From the IMG/VR virus record IMGVR_UViG_3300008261_000039, positions 1 to 44,895 of that record: a stretch of DNA of 44,895 bases; one strand, written 5' to 3'. Each line of letters opens with the position of its first letter. Position 1 is the first letter of the stretch. Positions 1 to 6,685 of the stretch are shown here, piece by piece. The translations under genes and the position numbers were made by a program. The notes below the pieces were generated by a model. It made no database searches, was not told where the DNA came from, and saw only the letters and a program-made list of their open reading frames with translations. Origin of the DNA: a virus.

Positions 1-114
1 GGGCGTACGAGACACGAAAGCCACGTACGAGCCCATATCCTTGGCTTCTACATCAGCAGCACTTTCATACTGACCGATGGTACGAACGATAGAGTCAAAT
101 GGAGTAAGGTTACC
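1..114. repeat. Terminal direct overlap, left copy
   Basis: These 114 bases are identical to the last 114 bases of the window (44782-44895). The copy lies inside the tail tubular protein B gene and keeps its reading frame across the join (38 codons). T7-type terminal redundancies normally lie outside coding genes at the genome ends, so I read this as an assembly overlap that closes a circular map of 44,781 bp, not as the physical terminal repeat. Confidence 0.9.
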
Positions 115-1437
115 ACTCTCAGAATAAAGCAGGAATTGTTCAAACTGACTAAACATCACCAAACCCTGAGGTCTAGATACAGCAGAGTGAAGAGAACCTA
201 CTCGGAAGCTAGAAACATCAACGTCAACTGGATCAGCTGCAGTGATGGTTTGAGCACTGGTATAAAAGAAGTTACTAAAATCTTTAGCAACGCTCATAAC
301 AACTGAATCAGAAGACAGGAATGCAAGTCTGTTACTGTTCAGTACACCGTATTTAATACTACGGCCAACAAAGGAAGGCAGTGGGTTACCATAGTCATTA
401 CCTGTAGCCCTAGGTGCCCAGGTTTCCTTAGCAATAGAGAAGGTATTGAGACCAGTGTTAACTAGTTTATACGGCATAGTCTCAGCATTAAAGCCAGCAC
501 TAGCCAGATAGTTTGTACCGTTAACTAGATCCCACCCTAAATCTTCTTCCCAGTAACCTGTACCAGCTCCAGTAGTAGCACCAGCAACACCAACAAACTT
601 AACAAAGTAAGAGTTACGTTCATCAATAGGGTTAATGATCTTTACCCTACGACCATCTACTGTAGTAGCTGAGAGGCGGTTAGCACTAGTTACCTCATCC
701 TGATAGGAGGTAAGGGCTAGGCCACTGTCGCCACCTTTTACCTCAAGAGTAAATGCAGTAGCTTTGGTAATCTCAAGTGAGCTACCATATTTGGTTACTG
801 TATAACCAGCAGCAGCTGTGTCAATGACAGTCTTTAAAGTAGTTAGGACATGATCAAGCGTATCACCTGCAGCCATGGCATGTGTATACGCTGTACCATT
901 TAGGTAAATTGTATAATTACCTTTCTCAATAAAGGAGACAACTACAGTACCACGTGTGCCAAGAGTGTATGCAGTCCTAGCTTGCATAGCTACAGTCTTG
1001 GTTTTATTGATCAAATAAGTGTGATCAAGGTAGGTAACATTGTGAATGTTATCAATAGCTTTAGTACCAGCAGGTGAAGTGAGGTAACTAATTACATCTG
1101 CACTAGATTTACCACTAACAGTAGCTTCAGTCCAGACATATTGACCACCGACTAGTGTAGGGATCATGTTCCAGATCCTAATATCACCAGCAGCAGTAAC
1201 TACACCGATGTAACTTTCATCATCATCACGGTTAATGTTAAACCAATAACCGTCTTCTACTAAGCCACTAGTGGTAAGAGTAGTGAGGAATTGACTACCG
1301 TTCCTTTTTACAAGACCAAAGGTAGGGTCAGGGTAGCCATTGACAATCTCTGATACTTGACCAGGAGATTTTTTGTTATCTTGCTGAGTACTAACACCAC
1401 CAAGAAATGTAGGAATCTGTTGAGTAATTGCAGCCAT
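1..1437 (-). CDS. Tail tubular protein B (gp12-like), N-terminal part
   Basis: This is the first 479 codons of the T7 gp12-type tail nozzle protein, which forms the distal tube through which DNA leaves the virion. The N-terminus starts MAAITQQIPTFLGGVSTQQ, the usual opening of cyanopodovirus gp12, and later contains the typical NRLAFLSSDSVVMS segment. The ATG overlaps the stop of tail tubular protein A as TAATG, with AGAGGTGG just upstream as ribosome binding site. The frame runs off the left edge and continues at 44781-43723 through the 114-base overlap. The joined protein would be 831 aa, close to T7 gp12 (794 aa). Identity rests on order, length and sequence style; confidence is high. Confidence 0.9.
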   Translation of the reverse strand, partial: MAAITQQIPTFLGGVSTQQDNKKSPGQVSEIVNGYPDPTFGLVKRNGSQFLTTLTTSGLVEDGYWFNINRDDDESYIGVVTAAGDIRIWNMIPTLVGGQYVWTEATVSGKSSADVISYLTSPAGTKAIDNIHNVTYLDHTYLINKTKTVAMQARTAYTLGTRGTVVVSFIEKGNYTIYLNGTAYTHAMAAGDTLDHVLTTLKTVIDTAAAGYTVTKYGSSLEITKATAFTLEVKGGDSGLALTSYQDEVTSANRLSATTVDGRRVKIINPIDERNSYFVKFVGVAGATTGAGTGYWEEDLGWDLVNGTNYLASAGFNAETMPYKLVNTGLNTFSIAKETWAPRATGNDYGNPLPSFVGRSIKYGVLNSNRLAFLSSDSVVMSVAKDFSNFFYTSAQTITAADPVDVDVSSFRVGSLHSAVSRPQGLVMFSQFEQFLLYSESGNLTPFDSIVRTIGQYESAADVEAKDMGSYVAFVSRTP

Positions 1438-2108
1438 TACCACCTCTGGAGTGCTTTAAAGGGTTGGAATGACTGATAAGCAGAACCTTCCCTTGGTTTA
1501 CCGAAGTAGGAGTAGTCTCCTTGATTGCATTCATATTCAAGTGCCATAGCCCTACAGAACGCTTCTTTCTGTTGAAGCATCTGGTACTGCGTACTATCTC
1601 CTACAATACGACTGGAGACGACTGTAGCAGCACGTGAAGTGATGTAGTCTTGAATAACAGGTGGGATATCAGACCATGGACGTAGCCAGGTAATGTCACA
1701 GTAGATGGGTTCATCCCACTGATCAGTATGGTGAAGGCGATCATAAAGCCTACCATTTTGTCTAACTAGATCTACATAAGCATATCCAGTAAGGCTAGGG
1801 TTATTTGAGAGGTCAACCTGTAGCGCATTAATTGGAAATGGAATGTACTTAGTAACAGCTTCAGGTTGGAGTAGGTAATCATACTCTACGTTAAATGTCC
1901 ATCCTTCAGCCTGCACTTCCCTAGATACCTCAAACAGTGTATCATAAGCAATCGCAATGTCCGGATTGGTTACTACGGTAACGGTCGAACCATCAGCAGT
2001 AGTGACGGTTTCAGTCTCCAGGGTGGTGGCAGGCGCTTGACCAACTGACGCCAAAATTTGATTGATAGCTTGCAGCTCAGTCTTAGAGCCAGTTGTAGGA
2101 AATGGCAT
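1437..2108 (-). CDS. Tail tubular protein A (gp11-like)
   Basis: A 223-aa protein matching T7 gp11 in position and size (T7 gp11 is 196 aa). It forms the adaptor ring between portal and tail nozzle. Visible family features are the N-terminal TELQAINQILASVGQAP, a segment typical of gp11 and related adaptor proteins, and a C-terminal region with EGWTFNVEYDYLL and VIQDYITSRAATVV. It is the first gene after the terminator at 2135-2160 and is translationally coupled to tail tubular protein B (TAATG). Because a strong terminator separates it from the capsid genes, its transcription probably depends on read-through, as with T7 genes 11 and 12. Confidence 0.92.
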   Translation of the reverse strand: MPFPTTGSKTELQAINQILASVGQAPATTLETETVTTADGSTVTVVTNPDIAIAYDTLFEVSREVQAEGWTFNVEYDYLLQPEAVTKYIPFPINALQVDLSNNPSLTGYAYVDLVRQNGRLYDRLHHTDQWDEPIYCDITWLRPWSDIPPVIQDYITSRAATVVSSRIVGDSTQYQMLQQKEAFCRAMALEYECNQGDYSYFGKPREGSAYQSFQPFKALQRW

Positions 2109-2134
2109 AACAATAGTGTTATTTAAGCGTTAAT

Positions 2135-2160
2135 AAAAAGGGGGACCATTAAGATCCCCC
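2135..2160 (-). terminator. Intrinsic terminator after the capsid genes
   Basis: On the minus strand GGGGGATC and TGGTCCCCC form a hairpin with a short loop (outer arms 2156-2160 and 2140-2144), followed directly by TTTTTATTAA. It lies just after the stop of the 91-aa capsid-associated gene and before tail tubular protein A. The place is equivalent to T7 T-phi, downstream of the capsid gene, which lets abundant capsid mRNA end while a fraction reads through to the tail genes. The structure is seen; the role is inferred. Confidence 0.85.
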
Positions 2161-2167
2161 AAGTAAA

Positions 2168-2443
2168 TCAGGCAGTACGGCTAGCGTCAAGGGCTGGAGA
2201 ATCAGCCTCAACACCAACGTATGCAGTACGAAGTCCTTGAGTCTCCGAGAACACCTTAGAGGCGGTCGTAGGAGCAGACTTGCTAGTACGTGCTACAGCA
2301 CGACGAACAGCATGGTTGTCAGAGACAGCCAGGTTGCCATTGTCGGTATAAGCAGTACCGTAAGCGCCAGTGACGGTGCGGGTTGCAAAGTTAGCAACAC
2401 CAGCCACACCGTTATCACCAGCGGCAACAGAAAGATTAGCCAT
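2168..2443 (-). CDS. Small capsid-associated protein, 91 aa
   Basis: An Ala/Gly/Thr/Ser-rich 91-aa protein (start MANLSVAAGDNGVAGVANFA). I recognise no enzymatic motif. It is the last gene before the terminator and follows the 110-aa gene with a short gap, so it belongs to the capsid transcript. Low complexity and an absence of charged clusters in the first half suit a minor head or decoration protein. That role is inferred from position only. Confidence 0.7.
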   Translation of the reverse strand: MANLSVAAGDNGVAGVANFATRTVTGAYGTAYTDNGNLAVSDNHAVRRAVARTSKSAPTTASKVFSETQGLRTAYVGVEADSPALDASRTA

Positions 2444-2451
2444 TGGTTACC

Positions 2452-2784
2452 TCAGTTGGTATAAGAAACAGTGTCAACACGGAAGGTTGCACTGGTAGTA
2501 CCAGCAACGCTCAGCACGTCACCAGCACGATAACCATCACCACCAACTGCAACGGTCTGTCCAGTGACAGCACCATCAGTTACAGTAGTCGTGATAGTAC
2601 AACCACTACCGTTGATATTATCAGCAGTGGTGGCTTTACCAGTACCAGCCGTTTGACCAGTACCAGCAGTCAGTCGAGTCACACTAACAACTGTACCACC
2701 CTCACGTCCGGGTTCAATCGGAGGGCGAGGGTAGTAAGTTGCACTAGTGGTAACTCCAACGCCGTCAAAAGCTTGAGCAGCCAT
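2452..2784 (-). CDS. Putative capsid decoration or head protein, 110 aa
   Basis: A 110-aa protein placed 20 nt after the major capsid protein, with a good ribosome binding site (AGAGGTAA) before its ATG. Composition is rich in Gly, Thr, Val and Ala, with the pattern GGDGYRAGDVLSVAG near the C-terminus. That pattern resembles short beta-solenoid or beta-barrel repeats found in many cyanophage structural proteins. No catalytic residues are visible. Position right behind the capsid gene and high predicted expression suggest a decoration or head-stabilising protein; this is inference. Confidence 0.7.
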   Translation of the reverse strand: MAAQAFDGVGVTTSATYYPRPPIEPGREGGTVVSVTRLTAGTGQTAGTGKATTADNINGSGCTITTTVTDGAVTGQTVAVGGDGYRAGDVLSVAGTTSATFRVDTVSYTN

Positions 2785-2803
2785 CGGATATTACCTCTAG
2801 TTA

Positions 2804-3823
2804 TCAGGAACGAGCCGACTGCAGTTCGATAGCAGCAGCAGGGTTCAGAGTACCAGCACCCATGGCCAGACGACCAACGATGATGTCACCTTGATACATG
2901 GTGCGAACATCAGAACCAGTGGTCTGCACTTGAGGACCGATAGCCTCCACAACACCCACGGCATCCTTTTGATAGATCAGACCGCAGCTGGTAGAGAAGT
3001 CACCAGCGTAGTTGTTGTTCTCACCGTTAACGGCAGAGATATTACCAGCCAGGAAGGGCAGGTTGTTGGAGCGACGGATGCTGATACCGGCGATCTCATA
3101 GAGACCTTCGCCGGAAGTCAGGTTACCGGAAGTGTTACCGTAGTCGCGGTTCAGGATGTTAGTATCAACCTGAGACACGAGTGCGTAGTACTGACGAGGA
3201 GACAGCACAGCGGTACGACCTTGCTTGGGCAGGTTCTTTTCGTCCATGATGGAAGCAGCCTCGAAGAAAGCATCAACGAGAGCTTGTGCATCATATTCCT
3301 TGGTAACACCAAGTTGGATGATGCTACCGCCGGGCTCAGGACCAGGAGCAGCAGTGATAGGATGAGCTTCACGAGCAGCCTTAGCGATCTGACGGAAGAT
3401 CTTCTTATCATAAGCTTCGGCCAAAGCATGACCGATCTTAGCAGAGATCTCAGAACGCAGACTATAATGTGCAAGAGTCTCATCGAGATCATACACGAAA
3501 GCAGACGACACCAGAAGGTCATCCATCACGATGGTCTTCTCAGCCACCGGAGGGTTATTAGTACCCAGGATAGGAGTGCCGGGCTCGTGATATGCCGCCG
3601 TCATACGGCCAGTGAAGATGAACTGAGCAGACTTACCGCCACGAAGTGAACGGCTCATCACAGTTCCTTTTGCGATGCAAGCGCTTTCATACGCTTTCAT
3701 CATCTCACCAGTAAACAGTTTCAGATAGGTTGCGTACTTGGTATCATAAGCAGTACCAAGAGCAAGAGGGGTCGAAGACGTATTATTAATACGACCGACC
3801 GGAGTCACAAGAGTGTTAGCCAC
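2804..3823 (-). CDS. Major capsid protein (gp10-like)
   Basis: This 339-aa protein is the T7-type HK97-fold capsid subunit. The N-terminal part contains KLFTGEMMKAYESACI and SLRGGKSAQFIFTG, followed by the conserved GTPI and the VSSAFVYDLDETLAHY segment seen in cyanopodovirus capsid proteins. Scaffold and portal lie upstream and tail tube genes downstream, as in T7. The start is GTG at 3823 (MANTLVTP), and no obvious Shine-Dalgarno is present in the 20 nt before it, which is unexpected for the most abundant virion protein. The 226-nt leader upstream carries hairpins, a palindrome and a promoter-like sequence. Confidence 0.93.
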   Translation of the reverse strand: MANTLVTPVGRINNTSSTPLALGTAYDTKYATYLKLFTGEMMKAYESACIAKGTVMSRSLRGGKSAQFIFTGRMTAAYHEPGTPILGTNNPPVAEKTIVMDDLLVSSAFVYDLDETLAHYSLRSEISAKIGHALAEAYDKKIFRQIAKAAREAHPITAAPGPEPGGSIIQLGVTKEYDAQALVDAFFEAASIMDEKNLPKQGRTAVLSPRQYYALVSQVDTNILNRDYGNTSGNLTSGEGLYEIAGISIRRSNNLPFLAGNISAVNGENNNYAGDFSTSCGLIYQKDAVGVVEAIGPQVQTTGSDVRTMYQGDIIVGRLAMGAGTLNPAAAIELQSARS

Positions 3824-3853
3824 GATTAGTAAAGAGAGAGTTGTTGTGTACAG

Positions 3854-3876
3854 TCTCCCTAAGCGCTTAGGAATTC
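3854..3876 (-). promoter_or_regulatory. Candidate phage promoter in the capsid leader
   Basis: The minus strand reads GAATTCCTAAGCGCTTA followed by GGGAGAC. GGGAGA is the canonical initial transcribed sequence of T7-family promoters, and the preceding 17 bases have an AT-rich upstream end and TTA just before the start. The sequence also holds a perfect 14-bp palindrome, CCTAAGCGCTTAGG (3858-3871). The position, 31 nt ahead of the capsid start, is where T7 has promoter phi10. It does not match the 21-bp repeat described elsewhere in its specificity region, so it is a weaker call and could instead be an operator or processing site. Confidence 0.35.
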
Positions 3877-3974
3877 ACATGAATAGACATGTGCATTCAA
3901 ATATTAGTCATTGTTGTCTGTCTCTCCAGACCGTCATGGCATGAGGTGCCCGCCGTAGCAGATTCATACCAATA

Positions 3975-4007
3975 GGAGCCAGGTCCGACTCTGAGGTGCC
4001 TGACTCC
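3975..4007 (-). other. Hairpin in the capsid leader RNA
   Basis: On the minus strand GGAGTCAGG pairs with CCTGGCTCC over nine base pairs (one G-U) around a 15-nt loop. No T-run follows, so it is not a standard terminator. It sits between the 57-aa gene and the capsid gene and could be a processing site or a 5' stabiliser of the capsid mRNA. The rest of 3824-4049 shows no gene. Confidence 0.55.
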
Positions 4008-4049
4008 AACCACATTACTGTGGATTTCAGCCCGAGTTAGCGGGAACTA

Positions 4050-4223
4050 TCACGGCCAAGCAGCACCACCAGCTTGAACTTTTACACCTTTCGGGCTCAG
4101 TTCAGTCAAGGTTTGTGCAGCTTCACCATAAGCAGAAATAAACGCACGGCTATCAGCAGTAGGAGTTACATACTGAACCGTTACCGAAGAGACCTTCGGA
4201 TCAAAGGGATTAGCTTTTGCCAT
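4050..4223 (-). CDS. Hypothetical protein, 57 aa, between psbA and capsid
   Basis: A small gene that starts 2 nt after the psbA exon 2 stop (TAACAATG) and encodes 57 aa beginning MAKANPFDPKVSSVTVQYVT and ending AGGAAWP. It contains a short predicted amphipathic helix (SRAFISAYGEAAQ). I do not recognise a family. The tight coupling to psbA, with the ribosome loading presumably carried over from it, argues that the frame is real. It can only be expressed together with spliced or unspliced psbA message or from its own weak initiation. Confidence 0.7.
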   Translation of the reverse strand: MAKANPFDPKVSSVTVQYVTPTADSRAFISAYGEAAQTLTELSPKGVKVQAGGAAWP

Positions 4224-4225
4224 TG

Positions 4226-5509
4226 TTATCCAATAGAAGGGGCTACCAGTGCCACGGGAGTGGTTTCAGCACTGGCAAGGTCAAGAGGGAAGTTGTGAGC
4301 ATTCTTGAAACCCACTGTCGCCAGTGGCAAGGACTATATCATCACCCATTAGGGTGTCGGACGCTAATGGTGTATTACATGCGGAGCGCCGCAAACCACC
4401 TAGTCTCTGAACCTTCCTTACACGCTTGTAAGGCTTGGCTGCTGATTGTCTACGAGAGAGTTCCAGCAATTCATCCGATTTAACGAGCGCCATGCGTTCA
4501 CAAAACGCTCGTGCATCACCTCAAATCCAAGACCAGCTCGGTTAAGGATATCAGCCCAGGTATTGATTACTTTCCCGTCAGACGAGATGAGGGATTGATT
4601 GAAGTTGAAACCATTGAGGTTGAACGCCATTGTTGAAACGCCCAAGGCAGCAAACCAGATACCGACAACAGGCCAAGCAGCAAGGAAGAAGTGTAGCGAA
4701 CGAGAGTTGTTGAACGAAGCATACTGAAAGATCAAACGTCCAAAGTATCCATGGGCTGCAACAATGTTGTAAGTCTCTTCTTCCTGTCCAAACTTGTAAC
4801 CATAGTTCTGACTTTCTTGTTCAGTCGTTTCACGAACAAGCGAGGACGTAACGAGCGAACCGTGCATTGCACTGAATAGTGAACCACCGAAAACCCCAGC
4901 GACACCCAACATATGGAAGGGGTGCATGAGAATGTTATGTTCGGCTTGGAACACCAGCATGTAGTTGAACGTACCGCTAATACCCAACGGCATGGCATCA
5001 GAGAAAGAACCTTGCCCGAATGGATAGACAAGAAAGACTGCCGATGCTGCGGCAACAGGAGCTGAGTATGCAACACAAATCCACGGCCTCATTCCTAGTC
5101 GATAGCTAAGTTCCCACTCTCGTCCCATGTAAGCATAGATGCCAATGAGGAAGTGGAATACTGTAAGTTGGAATGGACCCCCGTTGTAGAGCCATTCATC
5201 AAGTGAATTAGCTTCCCAAATTGGGTAGAAGTGTAGTCCGATGGCATTGCTGCTCGGAACGACGGCTCCCGATATGATGTTGTTTCCATAAAGAAGACTT
5301 CCGGCTACAGGTTCGCGGATGCCATCAATGTCAACTGGTGGAGCCGCAACGAATGCAATGATAAAGCAGATGGTGGCTGCAAGGAGACAAGGAACCATCA
5401 GTGTCCCAAACCAGCCTACATAAAGACGGTTGTCGGTCGAAGTGACCCAATTACAAAAAGAGTCCCAAGGATTAACCTGGGACTTAGGGGCTGCGAGTGT
5501 AGCAGTCAT
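4226..5509 (-). CDS. psbA: Photosystem II D1 protein, interrupted by a group I intron
   Basis: D1 binds the manganese cluster and cofactors of the photosystem II reaction centre; phage copies keep host photosynthesis running when host D1 turns over. Exon 1 (5509-4505) gives 335 residues ending in VMHER, and exon 2 (4303-4226) gives [20 protein letters not shown] plus APSIG. Joined, they make a 360-aa D1, the normal cyanobacterial length, with the His/Glu/His/Asp/Ala ligand region restored ([13 protein letters not shown]). Without splicing, translation would run on for 28 aberrant residues and lose H337, D342 and A344. Five membrane helices are readable in exon 1. It follows the RlpA-like gene by 8 nt. 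Splicing is inferred from sequence, not shown. Confidence 0.95.
4304..4504 (-). other. Group I intron in psbA, 201 nt
   Basis: A self-splicing group I intron. The 5' exon end ACGAGCGU pairs with the internal guide GCGCUCGU (eight pairs, including the diagnostic U-G at the splice site), forming P1. The R element GTTCAGAGACTA lies at 4412-4401 and the S element GATATAGTCC at 4340-4331; their GACTA/TAGTC parts form P7. The intron ends in G (TTTCAAG) and exon 2 begins AATGC, whose AUGC can pair with GCAU next to the guide to form P10. No endonuclease is encoded inside. Introns at the 3' end of psbA are known in the myovirus S-PM2 and in green algal chloroplasts; this one is of similar size and position. 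Confidence 0.95.
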
Positions 5510-5517
5510 GATTGAAG

Positions 5518-5814
5518 TTAGTTTAGTCGAGTTACTTTTACCCGTCCAACTCCAGAGCCAGTGAGACCGATTGCATCAGCCGCACCTTTACTGAGATCTA
5601 ATCCTCTGTTATAAGCATAAGGACCACGATCATTTACCCTCACAATGGCACACCTCTGGAAACAAACTCTAAGTCGTGTTCCGAAGGGGAGTGTCTTGTG
5701 CGCTGCAGTAAGGGATTGTTGATTAAACCGTTCACCATTAGCGGTAAGGTTACCGTGGAATCCAGGACCATACCAAGAACTAATGACTGACAGAGTAGTT
5801 AGAATAGGAATCAT
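5518..5814 (-). CDS. RlpA-like double-psi beta-barrel protein
   Basis: A 98-aa protein with the whole RlpA fold: [18 protein letters not shown] at the start, [14 protein letters not shown] in the middle and [20 protein letters not shown] plus AADAIGL at the end. The conserved Asp of VNDRGP is present. Bacterial RlpA proteins bind denuded glycan strands and some are lytic transglycosylases. From the ATG given here the N-terminus is a truncated hydrophobic stretch. Reading the same frame upstream to an ATT at 5838 adds KVLRFII and makes a complete signal peptide, and a strong ribosome binding site (5847-5854) fits that start, not the ATG. The protein would then be exported to the periplasm, where it could act on peptidoglycan late in infection. 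Function is inferred from the family. Confidence 0.85.
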   Translation of the reverse strand: MIPILTTLSVISSWYGPGFHGNLTANGERFNQQSLTAAHKTLPFGTRLRVCFQRCAIVRVNDRGPYAYNRGLDLSKGAADAIGLTGSGVGRVKVTRLN

Positions 5815-5846
5815 AATAATAAAGCGAAGAACTTTAATATTGATTA

Positions 5847-5854
5847 CTCCTCCT
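5847..5854 (-). promoter_or_regulatory. Strong ribosome binding site that suggests a non-AUG start
   Basis: AGGAGGAG on the minus strand is the best Shine-Dalgarno of this operon. Eight nucleotides downstream is the in-frame ATT at 5838, while the first ATG of the RlpA-like gene is 32 nt away with no site of its own. This spacing favours initiation at AUU, as in bacterial infC. A mutation or assembly error changing ATG to ATT is the alternative. Confidence 0.55.
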
Positions 5855-5855
5855 A

Positions 5856-5886
5856 ATCCGCCAATACACGCGCAGTATTAGCGGAT
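5856..5886 (-). other. 12-bp hairpin ahead of the rlpA-like/psbA pair
   Basis: ATCCGCTAATAC and GTATTGGCGGAT pair over twelve bases (one T-G) with a 7-nt loop (TGCGCGT). It ends two bases before the strong ribosome binding site and follows the 49-aa gene. No T-run follows, so it is more likely a processing site or a protective 5' end for the downstream rlpA-like/psbA mRNA than a terminator. Confidence 0.7.
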
Positions 5887-5903
5887 CTGCCAATACTTAA
5901 GGA

Positions 5904-6053
5904 TTACTTTTTCTTAGCAGTCTTAGCAGCTTGTTTGAATTGAGCTGCGGTGGGTGCTCCTTTAGCACCAGGTTTACGCATCTTTTCTCCACTACCTTTA
6001 GCGATCCGTTCACGCTTGGCATGGATGTTTGCGTATAGTCCAGGCTTAGCCAT
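5904..6053 (-). CDS. Small basic protein, 49 aa
   Basis: A 49-aa Lys/Arg-rich protein ([20 protein letters not shown] at the start, AAQFKQAAKTAKKK at the end). Proteins of this style ([14 protein letters not shown]...) recur in cyanophage genomes with unknown function. Its ATG overlaps the stop of the 46-aa gene (TAATG). The strong basicity suggests nucleic-acid binding or packaging with DNA, but nothing more can be said. Confidence 0.75.
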   Translation of the reverse strand: MAKPGLYANIHAKRERIAKGSGEKMRKPGAKGAPTAAQFKQAAKTAKKK

Positions 6054-6193
6054 TACTTTTTCTTCTTAGGTTTTGACTTACCTGCACTGCTAAGCGCAGC
6101 AGCAACAGCTTGCTTCTGAGGATAACCTTCTGACTTCATCTTGCGGATGTTAGCAGAGACGGTCTTATCAGATGAGCCTTTCTTGAGAGGCAT
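6053..6193 (-). CDS. Small basic protein, 46 aa
   Basis: A 46-aa protein starting [20 protein letters not shown] and ending in a Lys-rich tail. The central [20 protein letters not shown] is a pattern I know from many phage small proteins of unknown role, where a short helix pair precedes a basic tail. It is coupled to hli upstream (TAATG) and to the 49-aa gene downstream (TAATG), forming a tight cassette with hli. No function is assigned. Confidence 0.78.
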   Translation of the reverse strand: MPLKKGSSDKTVSANIRKMKSEGYPQKQAVAAALSSAGKSKPKKKK

Positions 6194-6366
6194 TAGAATA
6201 CTCCAGGGATCAGTTGACCAGTAGTAACGTAAGCGCCGATAGCTGCAATAACGCCAAGCATAGCCAAGCGACCATTGAGAAGTTCGGCTCGTTCATTGTG
6301 AGGAACAGTGTAGTCTTTATCGGTGTACATGGGTGGTTCTTTAGCAAAGATGTTGGTGGTATTCAT
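6193..6366 (-). CDS. hli: High-light-inducible protein (Hlip)
   Basis: This 57-aa protein carries the Hlip/chlorophyll a-b binding signature in one membrane helix: [20 protein letters not shown], with the chlorophyll-ligand Glu, Asn and Arg positions intact, followed by [13 protein letters not shown]. Hlips bind pigments in the thylakoid membrane and protect photosystem II during high light and D1 turnover. Here hli lies about 0.7 kb before psbA on the same strand, the usual pairing in cyanopodoviruses, so the two are probably co-expressed to sustain host photosynthesis. It is too short for many gene callers. Confidence 0.93.
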   Translation of the reverse strand: MNTTNIFAKEPPMYTDKDYTVPHNERAELLNGRLAMLGVIAAIGAYVTTGQLIPGVF

Positions 6367-6383
6367 TAACGATAAATTGTCAG

Positions 6384-6671
6384 TTAGACACGCTTCTTTT
6401 TAACTTTAGTGGTAGTTGGTGTTTTTCGTGAAACAGGACTAGATTTGGTAGTAGTGGCTTGCTTAGGCACCGTACTACTAATTGGAAAATTAGGTCCACT
6501 AATCGGAAGTTTAATATCCTTGATTGGTAGATTAGGTCCACTAATCGGAGGACTGGCATTACCAATTGGTAGATTAGGTCCACTAATCGGAGGACTGGCA
6601 TTACCAATATACATGCGATTTCTTGAACCGCTAGAAGCTGTTTTAGACTTTGGTCGTTTTAGAGCTTTCAT
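6384..6671 (-). CDS. Repeat-containing basic protein, 95 aa
   Basis: A 95-aa protein built of a basic N-terminus (MKALKRPKSKTASSGSRNRM), two identical 14-residue repeats (IGNASPPISGPNLP), a diverged third repeat (IKDIKLPISGPNFP) and a basic Thr/Lys-rich C-terminus ending TKVKKKRV. The repeat is Pro/Gly/Ser rich and probably extended. It follows the scaffold gene by 14 nt and precedes hli by 17 nt. I recognise no family. The repeats come from 42-bp tandem DNA repeats, so length probably varies between strains. Confidence 0.75.
   Translation of the reverse strand: MKALKRPKSKTASSGSRNRMYIGNASPPISGPNLPIGNASPPISGPNLPIKDIKLPISGPNFPISSTVPKQATTTKSSPVSRKTPTTTKVKKKRV
6481..6606. repeat. Three tandem 42-bp units
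   Basis: Units run at 6481-6522 (diverged), 6523-6564 and 6565-6606 (the last two identical over 42 bp). They are in frame with the 95-aa gene and code for its 14-residue repeat. The identity of the two rightmost units indicates recent duplication. Confidence 0.93.
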
Positions 6672-6685
6672 TAGTTTGATTGAGG

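Noticed and set aside
2443-3649. Plus-strand frames opposite the capsid genes (129 and 252 aa)
   Set aside because: They are antisense shadows of Thr/Ser/Ala-rich genes; the minus-strand proteins are recognisable.
4418-4504. Extension of the psbA frame into 28 further residues after VMHER
   Set aside because: This is translation into the intron. The D1 C-terminus is encoded in exon 2 at 4303-4226.
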